Source of the DNA: a virus
DNA: 64,000 nt
IMG/VR virus record: IMGVR_UViG_3300008107_000072
Span: 1 to 64,000 of that record
Strand: one strand, 5' to 3'
A program made the translations under genes and the position numbers. Under the pieces are notes generated by a model. The model had not been told where the DNA came from. It was given only the letters and a program-made list of their open reading frames with translations, and did not search any database. Numbering within the stretch: the first letter of the stretch is position 1; each line of letters begins with the position of its first letter. Positions 7,394 through 16,088 of the stretch are shown in pieces.

Positions 7394-9802
7394 TTGACTC
7401 CGTTTTATAATCCCACATTGCAGTTTCAACTCAATCTTGAGGGTGTTTCAGACGCAGAACTTGGCGAAAAGATGGCTAAGTACGTACATTCTATCGTGTC
7501 TAATGAATACTTTGAGAAGCGCAATGTAGAAATATCGAAGAACTATAAGTTATCTACCGGCAAACAGGATATGCGTGACTATATGCAGTTCTTGAATATT
7601 GACGGTAAGCAATCTTACGTGAACCTAGACTGGACTCCACCTATGATTGCTCCTAAGTTTATGGAGGTATTGATTGGTGGATTTATGAAAAGAGGAGAGA
7701 AGCCAAGATGTACAGCTGTTGACCCTGTTAGCATAAGAAAGAAGAAGTATGATAAGTCTATGGCTGAGTTCCGTATGCTTGAGCCTGAGTTTAACAAGAT
7801 GGCTGATGAAGCTTTAGGAACGTACAAGAACAGAGAAACATTTGAGCCGGAGAGTTATGATGAATTGGACATATTCTTTAACGTGGACTACAGAACTCCA
7901 GAAGAAATACTCATGGAGCGCGGCGCCACAATGGTTATGCACAATAACAACTGGACTGACATCAAACGTAATTTACTTTGTCACATCAGGGACGCAGGTT
8001 ACGGTGTAACATTTACTAGAGCAGAATCAGACGGTACTGTAAAGGTAGAGTGCATTAATCCTATAGACTTCTTTTCGTCATACTCTGAAAGGAATGACTT
8101 AAATGATGCCTCTGTTATGGGACATCGTAAATCAATGAGACTGTTTGAGTTACGTAAACAATTTGGGTTAAATGAAGAGCAATTATTCGAGATTGCTAAA
8201 ACATCGAAAGACTGCGTTAATCCATATACTTACAAATGGAAAAATGAATACATAAATCCGGGCTCCCGTCCTTATGACGATTACGCCATTGAGGTTTTAT
8301 TCTTTGAAGCTAAAACAGTACGGCCTATGTTTTGGGTAGAAAAGAATAGGGAGAACCGGAAATATGTAGAGCGTAAAAAAGGTAAGCCTGAAAACGTAGC
8401 AGAAGATAAGATAGTTATACAAAAGGAGATGGAGGTGATATACGCAGGTGTATATCTTCCTCAATCTAACAGATTACTTAAGTTTCAGCCTAACAGCCCA
8501 ATGATTAGACCTTCTAATCCAAAGGAGTTGACAAGAGCTTATTTTAGTTATTCGGTGTATATGCCTAATAATATTGGCATGAATAATACGCCACTAGCTG
8601 AAAGGATTAGCTCTTCAGTGCGTATGATTACGCTTACACACATGAAGATTCAGCAGCTGATAGCCAAGATGAGACCATCAGGTATTGCTGTTGATATATC
8701 TGGACTTAAGGAGGTGAACCTTGGGCAAGGACAGGTGCAACCTCTTGAAATACAACGAGTATACGACCAAACAGGTAACATATATTATAATAGTATAGAT
8801 GAAGATGGTGAAAGACGCAATCTTCCGATTAATGAATTACCAAATATTGGTAACATTAACCAAATCAATGCAGCTATACAAGTTTATAACTTTTACGTAT
8901 CTAAAATACGTGATGAGGTTGGTATCAACGAATACAGAGAAGGTTCAAGCGTTAATCCTAAGATGGGGTTAGGCGTTTTACAATCTCAAATCCGCGAGTC
9001 TAACAATGCTACTGATTTCATCTATGATTCTTATTTGGAGATTACTGAGCAGACGATTACGAAAATAGGCATCCTGCTTCATGATTCTGTGGTATATGGT
9101 GGTACAGCTTATAGGGAGTTCTTCGGTAACTCTGAACTCAAAAATATGTACTTTGAGTTTAAGATGGAGATGCTTCCTGATGATGCAGAAAAGCAGTATG
9201 TAGACCAGCTTGTTAACATGGCTGTTACAAATAACCTTATCAACTTTGATGACGCATTTAAGATTCGCAGACTTGATAATGTTAAATTGCAGGAGTTATT
9301 TCTTACAAGAGCTAAGAATAAGAGAATGCAAGAGGAGATGCAGAAAGCTCAGCAGAACTCTGAGATGAACGCTCAGATTCAAGAGCGTTCTGCACAAGCT
9401 AAAATGCAATCAGATGCAGTTATTGAACAGGAGAAGGCTAAAAGTAAAATAGCTATTGAAGAAACGACAGCAAGATTCCGTAATGATGAAAATATGCAGA
9501 AGTTTGTACATGAAGTGCTACTTATGTCGTTTAAAGAAAGCAAGCCTTTGGATGGTTATGTGAAGGATATAGTGGATGGATATTTTGAAGAGAAAGCTCG
9601 CCAAAAGCAGATGGAAGAGCAGGCATTAGCTGAACAGCAACAGCAAGCTCAAATGGAGTTTTTAGCACAGCAAGGTATTACTCCTGACCAAATAAATGAA
9701 ATGCAAGGTCTTGTAGATGAGAACAATGCGGCTGAGCAACAGATGATGCAGCAGCAACAAATGGCTCAGATGATGCAACAACAGCAACAACAACCTCAAT
9801 AA
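7394..9802 (+). CDS. Portal protein
   Basis: 802 residues from a TTG at 7394; the first in-frame ATG is 7472, so the start is uncertain. It is the dodecameric ring through which DNA is packaged. Its place directly after the large terminase and before scaffold and capsid, its length, and the mixed alpha/beta body with a long helical C-terminus rich in Gln (about 650-802, ending in runs of Q and M) fit portals of large podoviruses. A NIGMNNTPLAERISSS segment and the long helix around 510-560 resemble portal core features. A TATTTTTG box at 7370-7377 may be a weak internal promoter. Confidence 0.8.
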   Translation: MTPFYNPTLQFQLNLEGVSDAELGEKMAKYVHSIVSNEYFEKRNVEISKNYKLSTGKQDMRDYMQFLNIDGKQSYVNLDWTPPMIAPKFMEVLIGGFMKRGEKPRCTAVDPVSIRKKKYDKSMAEFRMLEPEFNKMADEALGTYKNRETFEPESYDELDIFFNVDYRTPEEILMERGATMVMHNNNWTDIKRNLLCHIRDAGYGVTFTRAESDGTVKVECINPIDFFSSYSERNDLNDASVMGHRKSMRLFELRKQFGLNEEQLFEIAKTSKDCVNPYTYKWKNEYINPGSRPYDDYAIEVLFFEAKTVRPMFWVEKNRENRKYVERKKGKPENVAEDKIVIQKEMEVIYAGVYLPQSNRLLKFQPNSPMIRPSNPKELTRAYFSYSVYMPNNIGMNNTPLAERISSSVRMITLTHMKIQQLIAKMRPSGIAVDISGLKEVNLGQGQVQPLEIQRVYDQTGNIYYNSIDEDGERRNLPINELPNIGNINQINAAIQVYNFYVSKIRDEVGINEYREGSSVNPKMGLGVLQSQIRESNNATDFIYDSYLEITEQTITKIGILLHDSVVYGGTAYREFFGNSELKNMYFEFKMEMLPDDAEKQYVDQLVNMAVTNNLINFDDAFKIRRLDNVKLQELFLTRAKNKRMQEEMQKAQQNSEMNAQIQERSAQAKMQSDAVIEQEKAKSKIAIEETTARFRNDENMQKFVHEVLLMSFKESKPLDGYVKDIVDGYFEEKARQKQMEEQALAEQQQQAQMEFLAQQGITPDQINEMQGLVDENNAAEQQMMQQQQMAQMMQQQQQQPQ

Positions 9803-9803
9803 T

Positions 9804-10007
9804 ATGTTAGTTAAGAAAAAAAGCGAAAGCAAAGCAAAGTTTACAGCACAAGAATTTTCAAAGTTCAAAGCTATGTATAAGGCTATGGAAGAAGGAAAGG
9901 ATGACGAGGAGGAAGATGACATGGAGGAAGATAATATGGAAGAGATGCCTGCTGTAATTACAATGGGAGCACAGAAGAAGAGTAGTAAAATGATTAAAAA
10001 GTCTTAG
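9804..10007 (+). CDS. Small charged virion-region protein
   Basis: 67 residues, starting 2 bp after the portal stop. Lys-rich at both ends (MLVKKKSESKAKF, KKSSKMIKKS) with a strongly acidic middle (DDEEEDDMEEDNMEE). Family not recognised. It opens a run of four tiny basic proteins between portal and scaffold and is probably packaged or assembly-related. Translation is likely coupled to portal. Confidence 0.65.
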   Translation: MLVKKKSESKAKFTAQEFSKFKAMYKAMEEGKDDEEEDDMEEDNMEEMPAVITMGAQKKSSKMIKKS

Positions 10008-10010
10008 TAT

Positions 10011-10304
10011 ATGCCAATGATTAAAAAAGACTCTCGTCTTGAGAGAGCAGGTGTGTCAGGATATAATAAGCCTAAGCGCACCCCTGACCATCCTAAAAAG
10101 TCTCATATTGTAGTAGCTAAAGAAGGTAGTCAAATTAAGACAATACGCTTTGGCGAGCAGGGAGCAGAAACTGCCGGAAAACCAAAAGCAGGAGAGTCTG
10201 ATAGAATGAAAAAGAAGAGAGCATCATTTAAGGCAAGGCATTCTAAAAATATAGCGAAAGGAAAGATGAGTGCGGCATATTGGGCCAATCGCGTAAAATG
10301 GTGA
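10011..10304 (+). CDS. Small basic protein (DUF6321-like)
   Basis: 97 residues. The pattern RLERAGVSGYNKPKRTPDHPKKSHIVVAK...IRFGEQGAETAGKPKAGESDRMKKKRASFKARHSKNI..GKMSAAYWANRVKW matches a family common in aquatic phages that I remember as DUF6321 (name from memory). Very Lys/Arg-rich with conserved Trp/Tyr at the end, suggesting nucleic-acid binding; function unknown. Lies 3 bp after the preceding gene. Confidence 0.75.
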   Translation: MPMIKKDSRLERAGVSGYNKPKRTPDHPKKSHIVVAKEGSQIKTIRFGEQGAETAGKPKAGESDRMKKKRASFKARHSKNIAKGKMSAAYWANRVKW

Positions 10305-10317
10305 TAATCAATAACTT

Positions 10318-10707
10318 ATGAGTGTTTCTCAAAAAACAAATCCTTCTCTTTGGAAAAGAGTAGTATCTAGCGTAAAAGCTGGCAGCAAGGGAGGAGATGC
10401 TGGTGAGTGGTCCGCAAGGAAAGCTCAGTTAGCTGTCAAGAAATACAAGGATGCAGGTGGCGGATATAAAGGTGATAAATCATCTTCTAACAGCTTATCT
10501 AAATGGAGTAAGCAGGAGTGGACTACATCTTCAGGAAAGCCATCAGAAGGAAAGAGAAGGTATTTACCAAAAGCTGCTTGGAAAGCATTATCTTCGTCAG
10601 AGAAATCAGCTACTAACAGAGCTAAGGCAGAAGGTAATAAAGAAGGTAAACAGTTTGTAAAACAGCCTAAGGAAGTAGCTGAGAAGTCAGCCAAGTACAG
10701 GAAATAA
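10318..10707 (+). CDS. Small basic protein (DUF5872-like)
   Basis: 129 residues. The order TNPSLWKRVVSSVKAGSKGGDAGEWSARKAQLAV, KYKDAGGGYKG, WSKQEWTTSSGKPSEGKRRYLPKAAWKALS, SATNRAKAEGNKEGKQFVKQP matches a family found in marine phages and large DNA viruses that I recall as DUF5872. Conserved Trp and Lys/Arg suggest DNA binding. It lies with related small basic genes between portal and scaffold, so a virion or genome-condensing role is plausible but unproven. Confidence 0.75.
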   Translation: MSVSQKTNPSLWKRVVSSVKAGSKGGDAGEWSARKAQLAVKKYKDAGGGYKGDKSSSNSLSKWSKQEWTTSSGKPSEGKRRYLPKAAWKALSSSEKSATNRAKAEGNKEGKQFVKQPKEVAEKSAKYRK

Positions 10708-10731
10708 TTTTTAACAATAAAAACAAATACA

Positions 10732-10920
10732 ATGCCGGGAAAAATGAAAGCAGCAAAGAATCCAGGATTCAAAGCTGTACAAAAAGGAATCGCTAAGAAG
10801 CAAGGAGTATCAATGGAGAAAGCAGGAGCAATCCTTGCATCTTCTACACGTAAGGCTTCACCTGCCGCAAAGAAAGCAAATCCTGCTTTGAAAAAGGTGA
10901 AAGGTAAGTCCAAGTATTAA
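10732..10920 (+). CDS. Very small Lys/Ala-rich protein
   Basis: 62 residues, MPGKMKAAKNPGFKAVQKGIAKKQGVSMEKAGAILASSTRKASPAAKKANPALKKVKGKSKY. The first 40 residues look like a short helix pair seen in many phage microproteins (KGIAKKQG.S.EKAGAILA); the tail is histone-H1-like in composition. Probable DNA-binding virion component; function unknown. The leader is A-rich with no clear Shine-Dalgarno. Confidence 0.7.
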   Translation: MPGKMKAAKNPGFKAVQKGIAKKQGVSMEKAGAILASSTRKASPAAKKANPALKKVKGKSKY

Positions 10921-10941
10921 TAACAATAAAATAGAAAACAA

Positions 10942-12057
10942 ATGGCAGAAAATCCAAATTCCTCAATGTTTGAGGACTTAATAGAATCGGGTGAAATAAA
11001 CCAAGCAGCAGAAGGTGCTCTTTCTGGAAATAGCGAAAACTTGGTATCGCAAAATGAGACATCAAGCGAAACGAACCAAGGGCAACAGCAATCTTCAACA
11101 GGTGTAGACTTTGAAACATTATTAGCAGAGAAAACAGGCGGCAAGTTTAAAAGTGTTGATGAAATACTACAACTTGCAGAAAAACCTAATAATCAAGATA
11201 TTAACTTTGCTAATGAGACTAGCAAGAAAGTATTTGAGTATTTGAAGGAAGGTAAGGTTGATGAGTTCTTAAATGTCTACCAGCAACAGCAGAAGCTGAC
11301 CAGCTTAGATAAGCTTGATACAGACAACGTGCTGAAGTTGAAGATGAAGTATGAGAACCCTGAACTTACAGATGAGGAGATTGAAGATGAGTTCAACTAC
11401 AAATACGGAATCGAGCAGCCCGATATTGATGAGGATTTAGATACTCCCGAAGAGATTGCAAAAGAGAAGAAAAGACACGAGAGGGAGAAAATCAATATGG
11501 AGCGTCTTAAAAAGAAAGACTTGAAAGAAGCTAAAGACTTCTTGAAAGCAAAGAAAGAGGAGATAGTTCTTCCAGATATTGAAACGCGCCCTACTCAACA
11601 GTCGCAGTCAAATGCGGCTGACGAGGCGGAAGTAAAGGAGTTTCGTGACAAATACTTAGGAACGATTGCTGCAACCATTGATGAGATTGTGGGATTCGGA
11701 AATAAGTATAAGGACAGCGAACTGGAGTTTGAAACTACTTATGTAATAGACCAGCAAGATAAGGCTAGTCTACAGAATAAGATGGAAAACTTCACTTTGC
11801 AAGACTACTTTGTTCCGCGCTACATTAACGAGGATGGAAACTTTGACACGGAAGCTATAGCTCACGACTTATATGTCATCGAGAATTTGGATAAAATAAT
11901 CGAAGCTCATGTAAGTCAAGCTGTAAACCAAACAAAGTCTATGTTCGTTAAGGGTCTTAAAAATGCCAACTTCCAGGAACAGGTAAGCAGGCGTTTGCCG
12001 GACGAGCAACAGGCAAGTCAAAATGAGATGGTAGATTATTTCTTTAAAAACACATAA
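10942..12057 (+). CDS. Probable capsid scaffolding protein
   Basis: 371 residues, acidic and mostly helical, with long Glu/Lys stretches (about 160-205: EEIAKEKKRHEREKINMER...) and a Gln/Ser-rich disordered N-terminus. It sits directly upstream of the major capsid gene, where scaffolds are found in most tailed phages. The C-terminus (QVSRRLPDEQQASQNEMVDYFFKNT) is more ordered and could contact capsid. No protease domain is visible. Confidence 0.7.
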   Translation: MAENPNSSMFEDLIESGEINQAAEGALSGNSENLVSQNETSSETNQGQQQSSTGVDFETLLAEKTGGKFKSVDEILQLAEKPNNQDINFANETSKKVFEYLKEGKVDEFLNVYQQQQKLTSLDKLDTDNVLKLKMKYENPELTDEEIEDEFNYKYGIEQPDIDEDLDTPEEIAKEKKRHEREKINMERLKKKDLKEAKDFLKAKKEEIVLPDIETRPTQQSQSNAADEAEVKEFRDKYLGTIAATIDEIVGFGNKYKDSELEFETTYVIDQQDKASLQNKMENFTLQDYFVPRYINEDGNFDTEAIAHDLYVIENLDKIIEAHVSQAVNQTKSMFVKGLKNANFQEQVSRRLPDEQQASQNEMVDYFFKNT

Positions 12058-12082
12058 TAATAACAATTAAAAACTAAAAGCA

Positions 12083-13447
12083 ATGGCATACAATTCAGCG
12101 GCGGAGAAACCGTCAGCATTTGTCAATCCCGGCGCAGGTCTAACAAGAGGCATTGTTAGTGACCTGTCTATTCTTAAGCCTCAGTATTATCCTAAGTTCA
12201 TCAGCAAGTATGGTGCTCAAAACTACACTATGCTTCTTGAAATGCTTGGATTCAAAGGTCAAGTAAAAAGTAACGTAATCCGTCACTGGGAAGACCTCGG
12301 AAAGCTTCACCAAGCTGTACAGGTTAACGCAAACGTAACTGGTGCAACTAACGGTTCTGCTGTTACTTTCACATTGAAGTCTGGTTCTCACTACGATAGC
12401 GGAACTAAATCTCCTATCCGTGTAGGTGAAGTAGTTGAAATCGCTTCTACTGGTATTCAAGGTAAAGTAATCAGCGTTGATAAAACAAACGCAGGAGCTC
12501 ACGAAGCTACTGTACGTCCTCTTAGCGCTACTCAACAATTTGAGTCTGCTACTCTTGATGGTCGTTTGGACGCTGACGAGTGGATTCTCTTCCGCGGACA
12601 AGCTGCGGTAGGTGAAGCTTCTTCTAAAGGAGATGCTTTGATTCCTCGCGTTGAAGAAGTGTTGAACTACGTTTCTGAAGTTCGCGAAGACTGGAGAGTT
12701 ACTGACCGTGCTATGATTGAAGAAATCTGGTTTGGTGAGAACTATTCTTACAAAGGTCTTGAAGATGCTGTAAAGCGTTTCATGAACAACAAAGAGTTTA
12801 CTCTTATGTTCGGTAACACTATTACTAACACTAACGCATCTGCTACTTCTAAGAATACAATCGGGCTGTTGCAACAGATTGAAAACCGTGGTACTGGCGT
12901 ATCTTATAGCGCTGGAAACCTTGACCGTGCTAAGCTTCACGAAGTAACTCGTGCTCTTGACTTTAACGGAGGTTCTCAAGAGAATCACCTTCTTTCTGAC
13001 GTGTTCTTGCGTCAAGAGTTGGATGACGAACTGTTCGACCTTTACGATGCAGGAGCTATCCTTTGGGGTACTGTAGGTGGTAGCAAAGAAGCTGCTGCTA
13101 TGTACGGATTCGGTTCTATCACAATGGATGGTTATACCTTCCACATTAAGAAGTACCTTCCGTTCTCTCCTGAAGCAGTTTACGGTGCTACTCCAACTGA
13201 CCATCAGTACAAGAACTACGGTATCGTTGTTCCTATGTCTCAAGGTCGTGACCCTCAAACTGGAGAGCGTTACAACTCTATCGAAATCACTTACAACAAT
13301 GTGAATGGTAAAGACCTTCATATTTGGGAAACTGGTGCTTTCGCTAAGAGTCCTACAAGCGATACAGCTGAACTTAACGTACACCACCTGTGTTACGCAG
13401 GTCTGCGCGTGTTCGGTGCAAACCGCTTCGTACGCATCAGTGGTTAA
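12083..13447 (+). CDS. Major capsid protein
   Basis: 454 residues, expected HK97 fold. Support: position after portal and scaffold, length, an N-terminal arm (GAGLTRGIVSDLSILKPQYYPKFISKYGAQNY), a beta-rich insertion around 90-170, and a C-terminal hydrophobic core (GLRVFGANRFVRISG). Codon choice differs from most neighbours: many C-ending codons (AAC, GAC, TAC, TTC) and CGT/CGC Arg, as expected for the most abundant protein. This bias also opens a 415-codon antisense frame, which is not a gene. A strong terminator follows. Confidence 0.85.
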   Translation: MAYNSAAEKPSAFVNPGAGLTRGIVSDLSILKPQYYPKFISKYGAQNYTMLLEMLGFKGQVKSNVIRHWEDLGKLHQAVQVNANVTGATNGSAVTFTLKSGSHYDSGTKSPIRVGEVVEIASTGIQGKVISVDKTNAGAHEATVRPLSATQQFESATLDGRLDADEWILFRGQAAVGEASSKGDALIPRVEEVLNYVSEVREDWRVTDRAMIEEIWFGENYSYKGLEDAVKRFMNNKEFTLMFGNTITNTNASATSKNTIGLLQQIENRGTGVSYSAGNLDRAKLHEVTRALDFNGGSQENHLLSDVFLRQELDDELFDLYDAGAILWGTVGGSKEAAAMYGFGSITMDGYTFHIKKYLPFSPEAVYGATPTDHQYKNYGIVVPMSQGRDPQTGERYNSIEITYNNVNGKDLHIWETGAFAKSPTSDTAELNVHHLCYAGLRVFGANRFVRISG

Positions 13448-13470
13448 TCTTAACTAACCATAGAAGAAAG

Positions 13471-13495
13471 CCCCTCCAAAAGAGGGGTTTTTCTT
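13471..13495 (+). terminator. Terminator after the capsid gene
   Basis: CCCCTC (13471-13476) pairs with GAGGGG (13482-13487), loop CAAAA, then a T-rich tail. Confidence 0.8.
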
Positions 13496-13585
13496 TTCGT
13501 ATATGTTGAAGATAATATCGTATCAATACGTATAACTAAACTACTTTTACAGCCTTGGATTTAATCTGTTTTCTATTACCAATTC

Positions 13586-13625
13586 CCCCCTTTGTTTTTA
13601 CTTTGGGGGATTTTTCTTATATTTG
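13586..13625 (+). promoter_or_regulatory. Terminator hairpin fused to promoter
   Basis: CCCCC (13586-13590) pairs with GGGGG (13605-13609) around a loop TTTGTTTTTACTTT, followed by ATTTTTC and then the -7 box TATATTTG at 13618-13625. A TTG inside the hairpin (13592-13594) lies 23 bp upstream of the box and could serve as the -33 element. The transcript from here meets the next terminator after about 40-50 nt. Confidence 0.6.
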
Positions 13626-13661
13626 CAGCGTACATTAATAGTTTTTGTTTAGAGTGAATAC

Positions 13662-13701
13662 CCCCCTGTTGTTTTTACAACGGGGTTTTTTATTATATTT
13701 G
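13662..13701 (+). promoter_or_regulatory. Second terminator-promoter cassette
   Basis: CCCC and GTTG (13662-13671) pair with CAAC and GGGG (13678-13685) around TTTTTA, then TTTTTTA and TATATTTG at 13694-13701. TTG at 13669-13671 is 22 bp from the box. It drives the gene whose ATG is at 13717, 15 nt downstream. Confidence 0.65.
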
Positions 13702-13716
13702 TATCAAATAATTACT

Positions 13717-14676
13717 ATGTCAAAAGAAAAACAGATTAAACAAGAAGTCCAACTACCCATTTTGGACGCCATTGACGACACTAAATTTGTCGTTCACAAT
13801 CCTCAGATTAAAGAATTTGAGGACGATGATACTGTACAGCTAAAGAAGATGGCTCAGAAAGTGCAGGATAAAGTAAAAGCACAGCAAAGAGAGCCTGAGA
13901 TGTACGTATTCAAGTTGCTCACTCCTTCAGGGCAGAAACCAAAAGCATACGAATCTATAGTAAACGAAATGCCTATATTTGATACAGCTTCTAATAGCGT
14001 TCGTACTATACGCCTTATCAGAGGGGCTTCCTCTATTTGGCTTGATGAGCAAGATGGGTTTACTCCTCAATATATCCAAAGAAACAAGCAGGATATAGTA
14101 TTTAATAACGGATTCTTGCGTGTGCCACGTACAAATAGAACTCTTTTAAACTTCCTATTAAATAGCGATGATTACGATAAGAAAGAGAATCGTATGCGTA
14201 ATAAGAGGGCAAAGTTTACTCTCGTAAACTCAACGGAGGTAGAAGCTGAGGAATTAAAGAAGGAAGAGAAGCGTCTAAGAGCTATTAACTTTGCTATGAA
14301 CGCATCTGTAGAAGATATGCTTATCCATGCTGAGTTCTTAGGTATCGGCATGACAAACGAGTTCGGGGAGCAAAAGACGATGGCTAAGGTACGTGTAGAA
14401 TACGCTAACAAGGCAGGGAACAATCCTGATGGCTTTATGAATAGCGCTGGTACTACAGCCTCTAAGGTTCAGTACTTCGTTAAGAAGGCTCTTGCCGATT
14501 CTCATATTGACGTAACTACCAAAAAAGGGTATGCTATTTGGGCAGAAAGTGAAGCTATAATATGTGAGATACCTTTCGGAAAGAAGGCTTACGAATCTAT
14601 TAGTGAGTTTGCTATGTCAAAGACAAAAGAAGGTTCTCAATTCTTTGATAGAATAAAAACGCTCACTTCGGCATGA
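13717..14676 (+). CDS. Virion protein of unknown function after capsid
   Basis: 319 residues from the ATG at 13717; a longer frame upstream runs through the terminator-promoter element and is rejected. Mixed charge, N-terminal part likely extended (EDDDTVQLKKMAQKVQDKVKAQQ), central part with a Lys/Glu-rich helix (about 150-190). It lies between capsid and ring proteins, where a capsid decoration or vertex protein is often found. No family recognised. It has its own strong promoter, so it may be made in quantity. Confidence 0.7.
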   Translation: MSKEKQIKQEVQLPILDAIDDTKFVVHNPQIKEFEDDDTVQLKKMAQKVQDKVKAQQREPEMYVFKLLTPSGQKPKAYESIVNEMPIFDTASNSVRTIRLIRGASSIWLDEQDGFTPQYIQRNKQDIVFNNGFLRVPRTNRTLLNFLLNSDDYDKKENRMRNKRAKFTLVNSTEVEAEELKKEEKRLRAINFAMNASVEDMLIHAEFLGIGMTNEFGEQKTMAKVRVEYANKAGNNPDGFMNSAGTTASKVQYFVKKALADSHIDVTTKKGYAIWAESEAIICEIPFGKKAYESISEFAMSKTKEGSQFFDRIKTLTSA

Positions 14677-14725
14677 TAAAATGTAAGTGTTGATATAAAT
14701 TTGGTTCTTTTAAGTGTTCATGGTT

Positions 14726-14766
14726 AAGGCTGCTGTTTTTACAGTGGCCTTTTCTATTTATCTTTG
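14726..14766 (+). promoter_or_regulatory. Terminator-promoter cassette, leaderless start
   Basis: AAGGC (14726-14730) and CTGT (14733-14736) pair with ACAG (14741-14744) and GCCTT (14747-14751) around TTTT; the box TATCTTTG follows at 14759-14766, only 4 nt before the ATG at 14771. With initiation about 7 nt after the box centre, the mRNA would start at or very near the ATG. Confidence 0.65.
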
Positions 14767-14770
14767 GACT

Positions 14771-15469
14771 ATGGCTACTTCTAATTCAGTATATGAGGAA
14801 GTGCAGTTCCTCTGCAACAAATACCATCATGGGTATATAGCCCCAGATGAGTTTGTCAGCACATTTAATACAGCTCAAAGAATATACATAAATAGGATTC
14901 TTGGTCAGGTTCAAGAGTATCAGAACGGCAGGCCTGTAGCTCGTACTGGTGGTCACATGACTCAAATTGTTGAGGAAAAGTTGGCTCCATTTACAAAGAG
15001 GGTTACACTTAGGTCTTCTAATGAGATAGCTACAGTAAAGACTCAATTTGAAGATTTTCTGAAACTGCTAAGTTTAAATACAGAAGGTGGTCAAAGAGTG
15101 CGCAGGGTTCGTCACGAGCAAATACATAGCGCAATAACTTCTGTTATAGACCCCCCATCAGGTGCAAATCCATATTATTACGAGTACGATACAGGTTTTA
15201 GGATTTTATCAGGTAGCGACGATGTTGATTCTATGATTATGACGTATGTTAGAAAGCCTGAAAATATTACATGGCCCTATGAGATGGGTTCAGGAAATAT
15301 CCCTGTTTATAATGAGAATGGTCCTTTTGGTGGAGCATTGCAAAATCCAGAATGGAGAGACCAAGAGATTAACGAATTGATTTTCATACAGTTAGGTCTT
15401 ATAGGAATTAACTTGAAAGATGCGGATTTGATTCGCGTATCGCAAACAGCAAAACAAATAGGTGAATGA
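14771..15469 (+). CDS. Head-tail connector / ring protein candidate
   Basis: 232 residues from MATSNSVYEEV; the longer frame from 14714 crosses the terminator-promoter element and is rejected. Helical N-terminus, then a beta-rich part. Two more proteins of similar size follow before the large tail protein. In short-tailed phages this position is held by adaptor or ring proteins. No sequence family recognised. The start is probably leaderless. Overlaps the next gene by ATGA. Confidence 0.65.
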   Translation: MATSNSVYEEVQFLCNKYHHGYIAPDEFVSTFNTAQRIYINRILGQVQEYQNGRPVARTGGHMTQIVEEKLAPFTKRVTLRSSNEIATVKTQFEDFLKLLSLNTEGGQRVRRVRHEQIHSAITSVIDPPSGANPYYYEYDTGFRILSGSDDVDSMIMTYVRKPENITWPYEMGSGNIPVYNENGPFGGALQNPEWRDQEINELIFIQLGLIGINLKDADLIRVSQTAKQIGE

Positions 15470-16080
15470 CAAGGGCACAGATGATAGAGCTTATACAGCG
15501 AGACCTTAATAATGGTCTTCCGCATGATGACTCACAGTATACCGATAATGAGATAGGTCTGTGGCTCAGTCAGGCAATGGCTACCGTAATGGAGCAGCGG
15601 TATAAGGAATCGGCAGAGATTGAGAGTATTACATACATGAATGATTTTTACTATGCAACTTTTAAGAATCGTTGTGTTAGTAAGGATACGGATACTGGTT
15701 ATTATTATTTTAAACTTCCTCAGTTCCCACTTGGTTTACCAAGAGGTATTTCTATTGCAGGGGTTTATTTTAAGAGCGCAGAGGGACAGCTAACTGAAAC
15801 TGTTGTGCAGATTGCTCCTCAGGAGATTGACATTATGAGGGGAATACCGATGCCTAAAAATAAGGTATATGGGTGGGCTGAGGGTGATTTGTTTTACATG
15901 ATTAGCTATAAGAACATAAAGGACTTAAAAGCTATTGTAAGAATGGTTACTACAAAGATTAATGATGAGGATGAGATACCTGACAACGTAGGGACGCAGG
16001 CTGCTGACTTAGTTATCCGTAGAATAAGAAGCAGAAGCGGAGTGCAGGAAATTAGCAACGACGGAACAGACATTAAATAA
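15466..16080 (+). CDS. Ring / adaptor protein candidate
   Basis: 204 residues. The start MTRAQMIELIQRDLNNGLPHDDSQYTDNEIGLWLSQAMATVMEQRYKE resembles the helical N-terminus of phage connector and head-completion proteins (.I..I...L......D...s...i..wl..A...). The rest is a beta-rich body. Overlap ATGA with the gene before indicates coupling. Function inferred from position between capsid and the large tail gene. Confidence 0.65.
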   Translation: MTRAQMIELIQRDLNNGLPHDDSQYTDNEIGLWLSQAMATVMEQRYKESAEIESITYMNDFYYATFKNRCVSKDTDTGYYYFKLPQFPLGLPRGISIAGVYFKSAEGQLTETVVQIAPQEIDIMRGIPMPKNKVYGWAEGDLFYMISYKNIKDLKAIVRMVTTKINDEDEIPDNVGTQAADLVIRRIRSRSGVQEISNDGTDIK

Positions 16081-16088
16081 TTGACAGA

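Noticed and set aside
10425-10913. 162-codon antisense frame across small basic genes
   Set aside because: Shadow of Lys/Ala-rich codons on the other strand; Phe/Leu-rich with no pattern.
12140-13387. 415-codon open frame antisense to the capsid gene
   Set aside because: It mirrors the codon bias of the capsid gene (C-ending codons read as G-starting), is Ser/Arg/Val-rich without domain pattern, and lacks a promoter.
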